Positions 57,994 to 64,000 of a stretch of 64,000 bases of DNA are shown here, in pieces (within the stretch, counting starts at the first letter, position 1; each line of letters begins with the position of its first letter). Below the pieces are notes generated by a model. The model did not search any database. It was not told the origin of the DNA and worked only from the letters and a program-made list of their open reading frames with translations. This DNA comes from Prescottella soli (GTDB lineage: Bacteria > Actinomycetota > Actinomycetes > Mycobacteriales > Mycobacteriaceae): assembly GCF_040024445.1 (NCBI RefSeq), contig NZ_CP157276.1, forward strand, positions 2,356,001 through 2,420,000, given 5' to 3'. The position numbers and the translations under genes are program-made.

Positions 57994-59397
57994 TCAGACG
58001 TTGTCGAGCGAGTCGTCCTTGGTCTCGCGCATGATCAGCAGCGAGACGAACGTCAGCGCCGACGCCACCAGCAGGTAGACCCCGACCCAGCCGACACCGT
58101 AGGTCTCGGCCAGCCACGTCGCGATGAACGGCGCCACCGCCGCACCGAGGATGCTCGACGTGTTGTACGCGATTCCCGATCCGGTGTAGCGGACGTTGGT
58201 GGGGAACAGCTCGGGCAGCACCGCACTCATCGGACCGAACGTCAGGCCCATCAACACCATGCCGATGATCAGGAAGGTCAGCATCCGGGCGTCGCCCATA
58301 CCGACGGGGTCGAGGATCACGCCGAACGTCAGGCCGAACACCATCATGACGGCGGTGACGACGAGCAGGGTGATGCGGCGACCGAACCGGTCGGCGAGCC
58401 AACCCGCAACCGGAATCGCGGCCGCGAAGAACAGCACCGCCACCAGCTGCAGCACGAGGAAGTCCCGGTACTGGAAACCGGCGCCGTGACCGCCGGCGGC
58501 GGGGGTCTTGCCCGTTCCGTAGCTGAGGACCCACGTCGTCATGATGTAGAAGAGCGTGTACGTCGCCAGCATCACGAAGGTGCCGATGATCAGCTGACGC
58601 CAGCTGGTCTTGAACACCTCCTTGAGCGGGGTCTTGACCTTCTCGCCGTTCGCGACGGCGCGCGCGAACACCGGCGTCTCCTCGAGCTTGAGCCGGACGT
58701 ACAGGCCGATCATCACCATCACTGCACTGAGCAGGAACGGGATGCGCCAGCCCCACGACAGGAAGGCGCTGTCCAGATCGGGCGACGAACTGCTCGTGTA
58801 CCCGAGAGTCAGCGTGATCAGCAGGAACAGGCCGTTCGCGAAGAAGAAGCCGATCGGTGCGCCCAACTGCGGCCACATCGCGGCCCACGCCCGCTTGCCG
58901 CTCTTCGCGGTCTCCGTCGCCAGCAGTGCCGCGCCGGACCACTCACCGCCCAGGCCGAGACCCTGACAGAAACGCATCAGCGCCAGCAGCGCCGGCGCCC
59001 ACAGCCCGACCGCGTGATAGGTGGGCAGCAGGCCGATCAGGAACGTCGCGATGCCCATCGTGAGCAGCGATCCGACGAGCGTGGCCTTGCGGCCGATGCG
59101 GTCACCGAAGTGACCGAACACGATGGAACCGAGCGGGCGGGCGACGAACGCCAGACCGAACGTTGCGAACGAGGCCAGCAGCGCCGTCGTGTCGTTGCCC
59201 TTGGGGAAGAACAGGTGCGGGAATACCGACACCGCCGCCGTGGCATAGATGTAGAAGTCGTAGAACTCGATCGAGGTACCGACCATGCTGGCGACGACGA
59301 TCCGACTGCGGGGCACTCCCGCGACCGTGTCCGCCGAGTCGGCGTCCCTCGATAACTGATCCGGACCGCGCGTGGCGGACTCGACACCCTTGCTCAC
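57994..59397 (-). CDS. MHS-family MFS metabolite:H+ symporter
   Basis: The GTG at 59397 (GGAG upstream) gives 467 residues with about 12 membrane helices. MHS features: VVASMVGTSIEFYDFYIYAT in helix one, FGHFGDRIGRKATL after helix two, MRFCQGLGLGGEWSGAALL in helix four, and the long central loop. The family imports organic acids and related compounds (shikimate, citrate, betaine, aromatic acids). The upstream divergent region has a TTCCACT-G-AGTGGAA palindrome resembling IclR-type operators. Confidence 0.92.
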   Translation of the reverse strand: MSKGVESATRGPDQLSRDADSADTVAGVPRSRIVVASMVGTSIEFYDFYIYATAAVSVFPHLFFPKGNDTTALLASFATFGLAFVARPLGSIVFGHFGDRIGRKATLVGSLLTMGIATFLIGLLPTYHAVGLWAPALLALMRFCQGLGLGGEWSGAALLATETAKSGKRAWAAMWPQLGAPIGFFFANGLFLLITLTLGYTSSSSPDLDSAFLSWGWRIPFLLSAVMVMIGLYVRLKLEETPVFARAVANGEKVKTPLKEVFKTSWRQLIIGTFVMLATYTLFYIMTTWVLSYGTGKTPAAGGHGAGFQYRDFLVLQLVAVLFFAAAIPVAGWLADRFGRRITLLVVTAVMMVFGLTFGVILDPVGMGDARMLTFLIIGMVLMGLTFGPMSAVLPELFPTNVRYTGSGIAYNTSSILGAAVAPFIATWLAETYGVGWVGVYLLVASALTFVSLLIMRETKDDSLDNV

Positions 59398-59467
59398 CTG
59401 AAAATGCTCCTGCACAGATCCCTGCGGAATCCGGCGATCGGACGACCGGACCCGCGTTCCCGACATG

Positions 59468-59482
59468 TTCCACTGAGTGGAA
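59468..59482. promoter_or_regulatory. Palindromic operator TTCCACT-G-AGTGGAA
   Basis: A perfect 15 bp palindrome lies 71 nt upstream of the MHS transporter gene in the gap shared with nhaA. Palindromes of the TGGAA/TTCCA type are typical IclR-family targets. No IclR gene is in the window, so the regulator is encoded elsewhere. Confidence 0.6.
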
Positions 59483-59518
59483 TTTCGTCCCAAACCGTAG
59501 GAATTGAACACTCCACCC

Positions 59519-59561
59519 GATCGGTGTTGCAAACGACACTTTCCGACTGATCGGTTGCAAA
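59519..59561. repeat. Direct repeats GATCGGTGTTGCAAA / GATCGGTTGCAAA
   Basis: Two near-identical copies (59519-59533, 59549-59561) start 30 bp apart, about three helical turns, between the palindrome and nhaA. They may form a second regulator binding region for either divergent gene. The second differs by loss of GT. Confidence 0.55.
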
Positions 59562-59650
59562 GAACGCGTTAAGATTCTCTGAGGAGTGCCGGGAAGTCTG
59601 GTCGGCGACGCTTTGCCGTACCCAAGGAAACCCCAGGTGAAAGGCTTTCA

Positions 59651-60859
59651 TTGATAGTCGCCGCACGCTCCGAACTGGCCCGCTACCTCCGCACCGAGAC
59701 GGTCGGCGGTTCCATACTCCTGATCGCCGCGGCCCTCGCCGTGCTGTGGGCAAACTCTCCCTTCGTCGACGCCTACACGGCGCTTCGCGACTGGCAGGTG
59801 GGCCCGAGCGCGCTGCACCTGCACCTCACTCTCGGAACGTGGGCGCAGGACGGGCTGCTCGCCATCTTCTTCTTCGTGGCCGGGCTCGAACTCAAACGCG
59901 AACTCGTCGTCGGCGAACTCGCCGACCGGAAGAAGGCGCTGCTGCCGATCATCGCGGCGTGCGGAGGCGTCATCCTGCCGGCGATCATCGCGGCCGTCGT
60001 CGGAGCCGGCACCCCCGGCATGGACCGCGGCTGGGCCATCCCCGTCGCCACCGACATCGCCTTCGCGCTGGGTGTCCTGGCCCTCACCGGGTCACGGATC
60101 CCCGCGAGCGCACGCGTCTTCCTGCTCAGCCTCGCCGTCGTCGACGACCTGCTGGCGATCATCCTCATCGCGGTGCTCTTCACCGGTTCGATCGCGATGC
60201 TGTGGATCCTGTCCGCGGTCGCGTGCATGGTCGCCTACTGGTACGCCCAGCGCCGCCGGATCACCACCCCGTTCCTCTACGTCCCGCTGGCGCTGCTCAC
60301 CTGGTACAGCGTTCACGAGGCCGGCATCCACGCGACACTCGCCGGAGTCGCGCTGGGACTGCTCACCCGCGTCCGCACCGACCCGGGCGAGGCGTACTCC
60401 CCCGCGGCGCGGCTCGAACACCGCCTGCAGCCGTGGTCCGCGGCGGTCTGTGTGCCCCTGTTCGCGCTGTTCGCGTCCGGCGTCCCCATCAACGGGGACG
60501 TCTTGAGTCAGATGTTCACCAACAGGATCTCGCTCGCGATCATCCTCGGGTTGCTCGTCGGCAAGACCGTCGGCATCTTCGGGGTCTCGTGGATCGCGGT
60601 CCGTCTCGGCATCGCCACCAAGCCGCGTCAGCTCGGATTCCGCGACATGTTCGCCCTGTCGGTGCTCGGCGCGATCGGGTTCACGGTTAGCCTTCTGGTG
60701 GCCGATCTTGCGCTCGCGGGTATCGGCGACGGCAGCGAAGCGGACATTGCGAAGGCCGCGGTGCTCTTGACATCGTTGGCTGCGTCACTGATCGGATCGG
60801 CGTTACTGTTGCGACGCGGACGGGTCCATCAGGCCCGCGCCGCTGTCACCGACACGTGA
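59651..60859 (+). CDS. nhaA: Na+/H+ antiporter NhaA
   Basis: The TTG at 59651 has AAAGG 6 nt upstream; the product is 402 residues. It shows FFFVAGLELKRELVVGEL, the transport-site segment VATDIAFALG (about residue 137) and SLAVVDDLLAIILIA, containing the adjacent aspartates (about 167-168). About 12 membrane segments are predicted. NhaA exports Na+ in exchange for protons. It diverges from the MHS transporter. Confidence 0.93.
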   Translation: MIVAARSELARYLRTETVGGSILLIAAALAVLWANSPFVDAYTALRDWQVGPSALHLHLTLGTWAQDGLLAIFFFVAGLELKRELVVGELADRKKALLPIIAACGGVILPAIIAAVVGAGTPGMDRGWAIPVATDIAFALGVLALTGSRIPASARVFLLSLAVVDDLLAIILIAVLFTGSIAMLWILSAVACMVAYWYAQRRRITTPFLYVPLALLTWYSVHEAGIHATLAGVALGLLTRVRTDPGEAYSPAARLEHRLQPWSAAVCVPLFALFASGVPINGDVLSQMFTNRISLAIILGLLVGKTVGIFGVSWIAVRLGIATKPRQLGFRDMFALSVLGAIGFTVSLLVADLALAGIGDGSEADIAKAAVLLTSLAASLIGSALLLRRGRVHQARAAVTDT

Positions 60860-60916
60860 GAACCACTCGCGAGTCGGAGCTACCAGCGCGTCAGAAGAAC
60901 CTGGAGGGGTCGAGAA

Positions 60917-61441
60917 GTGAGCTTCACCAACGGCAATGGTGTCACGGGAGACGGCGGCCGGTTCACCGGCGACGGGGTTCCGACGACGGTGTCCTCGATT
61001 CCCCTCACCGATCTCCACGACCCGCAGACGGCATCGATCGGCACCCTCGTCCGTGACGCGACCGCCCAGGTCTCGACGCTGTTCCGCGCCGAGGTCGAGC
61101 TCGCGAAGGCCGAGGTCACCAGCGAGGTCAAGAAGGGCCTGCAGGGCAGCCTGTTCTTCATCCTCGCGCTGTCCGTGCTGGTGTTCAGCGCCTTCTTCTT
61201 CTTTTTCTTCCTCGCCGAACTGATCAGTGTGTGGCTCGATCGCTGGGCAGCGTTCCTGATCGTCTTCGCGCTGATGCTCGTCGTCACCGGCGTCCTCGCG
61301 CTGCTCGGCTACATGCGGGTCCGTAAGCTCCGCGCACCGAACAAGACGATCGACTCGCTCAAGCAGGCCGCCACCGTGCTGCCGGGGCAGCGTCCCGACG
61401 GCGCTTCGCCGCTGGGCACGGGAACGGGCACCGCCGGCTGA
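60917..61441 (+). CDS. Phage holin family (DUF1469-like) membrane protein, Rv3669-like
   Basis: The GTG with GGAGGGG upstream gives 174 residues. An amphipathic region (IGTLVRDATAQVSTLFRAEVELAKAEV) precedes two membrane helices (ILALSVLVFSAFFFFFFLAEL and a second of similar length). The name holin is historical: these are chromosomal envelope proteins of unknown function. It sits upstream of the epoxide hydrolase-like gene as in M. tuberculosis, 11 nt apart, so they are probably co-transcribed. Confidence 0.88.
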   Translation: MSFTNGNGVTGDGGRFTGDGVPTTVSSIPLTDLHDPQTASIGTLVRDATAQVSTLFRAEVELAKAEVTSEVKKGLQGSLFFILALSVLVFSAFFFFFFLAELISVWLDRWAAFLIVFALMLVVTGVLALLGYMRVRKLRAPNKTIDSLKQAATVLPGQRPDGASPLGTGTGTAG

Positions 61442-61452
61442 TTCAGCCAGCC

Positions 61453-62400
61453 GTGACCACACAAGTGACCCAACCAGACCCGTCCACGGTCCGTTTCGAC
61501 GGGCCGTGGACGCATCGTGACATCCATGCGAACGGCATCCGCATCCACATCGCGGAGGCGGGTCCGTCGCGTCCCGACGCTCCGCTCGTGGTCCTGCTGC
61601 ACGGCTTCGCCGACATCTGGTGGTCGTGGCGGCACCAGCTGACCGCCCTCGCCGACGCCGGCTTCCGCACCGTCGCCGTCGACCTGCGCGGGTACGGCGA
61701 CACCGACACCCCACCCCGCGGCTACGACGGCTGGACCCTCGCCGGTGACATCGCGGGCCTGATCCGCGCGATGGGCCACTCGAGTGCCACCCTGATCGGG
61801 CACGCCGACGGCGGCCTGGTGTGCTGGGCGACGGCGCTGCTGCATCCCCGGCTGGTGAAGTCGATCGGGCTGGTCAGCTCGCCGCATCCGATCGCGCTCA
61901 AGCACGCCGTCCTGCACGACCGCCAGCAGCGAGCAGCCCTGCTGCCGACGTTCCTGGACTACCAGGTGCCGTGGCGCCCGGAGCGCCGGCTCGTCCGCGA
62001 CGACGGCGCCGAGGTCGAGCGTCTGCTGCGGGCCCGGTCCGGGCCTGCTTGGCCGCAGTCCGACGAGTTCCCTGAGGTCGCGCGGCGGCTGCGGTCGGCG
62101 ATGCAGATCCCGCGCGTCGCACACTCCGCCCTGGAGTACCAGCGGTGGGCGTTCCGCAGCCAGTTCCGCCCGGACGGTCGCCGGTTCATGACCGCGATGG
62201 ATCACCGGTTGGACATCCCGGTGTTCCAGGTCCACGGCGAACTCGATCCGTACGTGCTGGCCACCACCATCGAACGCTCGACCGCGCACGCGCCCGGCCA
62301 GCAGCTCTACCGGGTCGCCGGCGCGGGGCACTTCGCGCACCAGGAATCGCCCGACGAGGTCACCGCGGAACTGACGCGTTTCGCGCTCGCCTCGCGCTGA
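61453..62400 (+). CDS. EphE-like alpha/beta hydrolase (epoxide hydrolase family), Rv3670-like
   Basis: This 315-residue alpha/beta hydrolase has HGFADIWWSWRHQ (oxyanion region, about residue 50), the nucleophile aspartate in IGHADGG (about 116), an acid in HGELDPYV and the base histidine in GAGHFAHQE. The Asp nucleophile marks the epoxide-hydrolase/dehalogenase type. It precedes the convergent MarP gene by 24 nt. The physiological substrate is unknown. Confidence 0.9.
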   Translation: MTTQVTQPDPSTVRFDGPWTHRDIHANGIRIHIAEAGPSRPDAPLVVLLHGFADIWWSWRHQLTALADAGFRTVAVDLRGYGDTDTPPRGYDGWTLAGDIAGLIRAMGHSSATLIGHADGGLVCWATALLHPRLVKSIGLVSSPHPIALKHAVLHDRQQRAALLPTFLDYQVPWRPERRLVRDDGAEVERLLRARSGPAWPQSDEFPEVARRLRSAMQIPRVAHSALEYQRWAFRSQFRPDGRRFMTAMDHRLDIPVFQVHGELDPYVLATTIERSTAHAPGQQLYRVAGAGHFAHQESPDEVTAELTRFALASR

Positions 62401-62424
62401 CCGCCGCCGGCACGGCGGCGGGGA

Positions 62425-63615
62425 TCAGACGATGCACACCCCGGTGCCGACCGCGGCCGTCGACCCGTTGGCCTGCTCGAGCTGCTTGGACACCTCGTTC
62501 GCGGTGAGCACGAAGCCGGTGTCGCTGTCGTCGACCGCGGCGCCGAAGACGACCCCGAGGACGCGCCCCTGCTCGTCGACGAGCGGACCGCCCGAGTTGC
62601 CCTGACGGATCGAGCCGCGCACCGTGTACACCTCGCGCTCGACCGTGCCGGACCGGTAGATGTCCGGGCCGCGGAGGTCGAGGACCTCACGGATACGGGC
62701 GGCGCTGGCGGTGTAGGGGCCGCCACCCGGGTAGCCGAGGACGATCGCGTCGTCGCCGGTGCGCGCCTGCTTGGGCGCGAAGGTCAGCGGTGCGGCGCGC
62801 AGGCCGGGCACGTCGAGGATGGCGACGTCGACGGCCGGATCGAACACCACGACACGGGCGTCGAGCGGCCCGTCGACGGTGTCGACAGCGACGGTGGACG
62901 TGCCCGCGACGACGTGCGCGTTGGTCATGACGCGTTCGGGCCCCACGACGAACCCTGAGCCTTCGAGCGCCTTCTGGCAGCTCGGGGCCGCCCCGCGGAC
63001 CCGCAGCACGCTGGTCTGCAGCTGCTGCGCGACCGGGCTCGCGAGCACACTGGCGTCCGGCGGGTCGACGTTCGTGATGGGCGTGCGTCCGAACGGACCG
63101 ATGACGTCCGGCAGGCCCGACGTGTCGAGCAGGGCCGAGAACTCGCTGGGCACCTGGCGCAGCCAGTCGGGCGCGACGTCGTCGACGGCGCTGAGCACCT
63201 TGGACCCGCGCACCGCGGACGCGACGTTGGCCTGTGTGGACGTGGTGAGCGGGATCGCGAGGAGCCACGCCGCGACCAGAACCGCGACGAGCTGCAGGCC
63301 CGCGCCGATAAAGCTGTCCACACCCCGCGCCACGGGGCTGTGCATGACGCTGCGGGCCGCCCGGCCCAGCACCATGCCCGCGACCTCACCGATCACCACG
63401 AGCACGACGATCAGGGCGATGCCGACGAGCACCCGCATCCGGCCCTCGTCGACGTGGACGAGCACGTGCGGCGCGATGAGGATGCCGGCGACGGCACCGA
63501 GCACGACGCCGAGGAAGGCGAGTGCCGACGCGACCGCGCCGTGCCGCCATCCCGACGACGCCGCAAGCAACGCCACGAGAATCACGGCCAGGTCGATCCA
63601 TGCGGATCCGCTCAA
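62425..63615 (-). CDS. marP: MarP-type membrane serine protease (Rv3671c-like)
   Basis: The TTG at 63615, behind GGGGGA, overlaps the NUDIX gene stop by 4 nt and gives 396 residues, the size of Rv3671c. Four N-terminal membrane helices (residues about 5-145, CvpA-like) anchor a periplasmic chymotrypsin-like protease. Catalytic residues are visible: His in TNAHVVAG (about 237), Asp in VDVAILDV (about 267) and Ser in RQGNSGGPL (about 345). Two cysteines (APSCQKA and the C-terminal VCIV) may form the regulatory disulfide described for MarP. In mycobacteria it is needed for acid survival. Confidence 0.93.
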   Translation of the reverse strand: MSGSAWIDLAVILVALLAASSGWRHGAVASALAFLGVVLGAVAGILIAPHVLVHVDEGRMRVLVGIALIVVLVVIGEVAGMVLGRAARSVMHSPVARGVDSFIGAGLQLVAVLVAAWLLAIPLTTSTQANVASAVRGSKVLSAVDDVAPDWLRQVPSEFSALLDTSGLPDVIGPFGRTPITNVDPPDASVLASPVAQQLQTSVLRVRGAAPSCQKALEGSGFVVGPERVMTNAHVVAGTSTVAVDTVDGPLDARVVVFDPAVDVAILDVPGLRAAPLTFAPKQARTGDDAIVLGYPGGGPYTASAARIREVLDLRGPDIYRSGTVEREVYTVRGSIRQGNSGGPLVDEQGRVLGVVFGAAVDDSDTGFVLTANEVSKQLEQANGSTAAVGTGVCIV

Positions 63616-64000
63616 CGCTCCCCCATTTCCCGTGACGGACGGTGCTGCCCGAATTCGATCATGCCGTCGTTCTCCACACCGGTCGCGACCCGCGTGAGCG
63701 TTACGTCGAGGTCGCGGACGTCGTGGTGGTCCCACTCGATTTCCCAGCCGGACACGGCCAGCAGACCCGCGAGCACGCCCGCGGTGAATCCCCACACCAG
63801 CATCCCGTCGACCTCGAAGGCAGGGCCCTGGTAGCCGGCGCGGTGCCGCACCTGGAAACGGTTGTCCGGGTCGATCAGGTCCCGCAGCGGCACCCGCACG
63901 ACACGCTCGGCCTCGGCGGCGTCGACGACGCCGACCGGGCTGGGGTCATGCCAGTACGCGAGCACAGGGGTGACGTCGAACCCGGACGGCGGGATGAAGA
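63612..64000 (-). CDS. NUDIX hydrolase, CoA pyrophosphatase-like (partial, 5' end outside window)
   Basis: The last 129 codons lie in the window. The NUDIX box itself is beyond the right edge. What is seen is the C-terminal part (GVVDAAEAERVVRVPLRDLI, GYQGPAFEVDGMLVWGFTAGVL), which matches CoA-pyrophosphatase-type NUDIX proteins in having the segment VDGMLVWGFTA. It corresponds to Rv3672c and is coupled to marP by overlap. Confidence 0.85.
   Translation of the reverse strand, partial: FIPPSGFDVTPVLAYWHDPSPVGVVDAAEAERVVRVPLRDLIDPDNRFQVRHRAGYQGPAFEVDGMLVWGFTAGVLAGLLAVSGWEIEWDHHDVRDLDVTLTRVATGVENDGMIEFGQHRPSREMGER

Noticed and set aside
60917-61441. Possible prophage remnant because of a holin-family gene
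   Set aside because: The family is chromosomal in mycolata, the gene keeps its mycobacterial position, and no other phage gene is present.

Overview
The window is high-GC (roughly 70 percent), densely coded actinobacterial chromosome. Mycolata-type gene content, a 16S-23S-5S operon without spacer tRNAs, and a long run of genes in the order of Mycobacterium tuberculosis Rv3644c to Rv3672c point to Rhodococcus or a close relative such as Prescottella. The genus call is inference from gene order, not from a database search. I see no insertion sequence, prophage, CRISPR array or replication origin.

Left arm (1-20081): mixed metabolic and regulatory genes. They include an AhpD-like protein, a VOC protein, OHCU decarboxylase, a TetR regulator divergent from a membrane protein with a tandem palindrome between them, a YbaK-type deacylase, a flavin reductase-like protein, a secreted lipase and an SDR. 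A sulfur block follows (7276-9627): a cysteine desulfurase-like gene behind a SAM-IV riboswitch, then a cysteine-type leader peptide and a shortened flavin-dependent monooxygenase. Next comes a 1.3-thousand-residue Pls/PosA-type non-ribosomal peptide synthetase translationally coupled to an M1 metallopeptidase, a likely system for making and trimming a cationic homopoly-amino-acid. MFS/GntR and ABC/FadR pairs and a frameshifted small gene close this arm.

Centre (20097-26475): a minus-strand rRNA operon with terminator, spacers, leader and promoter, then two very small genes and tRNA-Thr(CGT).

Right arm (26539-64000): the conserved mycobacterial-type block. It has DNA polymerase III delta', topA, an Rv3647c-like gene, cspA and an MrfA-like helicase. 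A seven-gene Tad/Flp operon follows (Ssd, TadA, TadB, TadC, pilin, TadE and TadE-like), then a 31-residue peptide gene with its own terminator and an HAD phosphatase. Next are a probable Ms1 (MTS2823-type) RNA, an Rv3662c-like protein, the dppABCD transporter, and acs with a textbook CRP/GlxR site upstream. Between acs and the holin/EphE/MarP/NUDIX tail lies about 12 kb not found there in M. tuberculosis: a KstD-like flavoprotein, a convergent two-component pair, a PAP2 protein, a LuxR-type ATPase regulator, a DUF35-like protein, a secreted DUF11-like protein, an MHS transporter and NhaA.

Main points of interest: the Pls plus M1 unit with a lysine-like adenylation code; two different RNA-level sulfur sensors in consecutive genes; the Ms1-like RNA predicted from position, promoter and length; and two micropeptide genes with strong ribosome binding sites.
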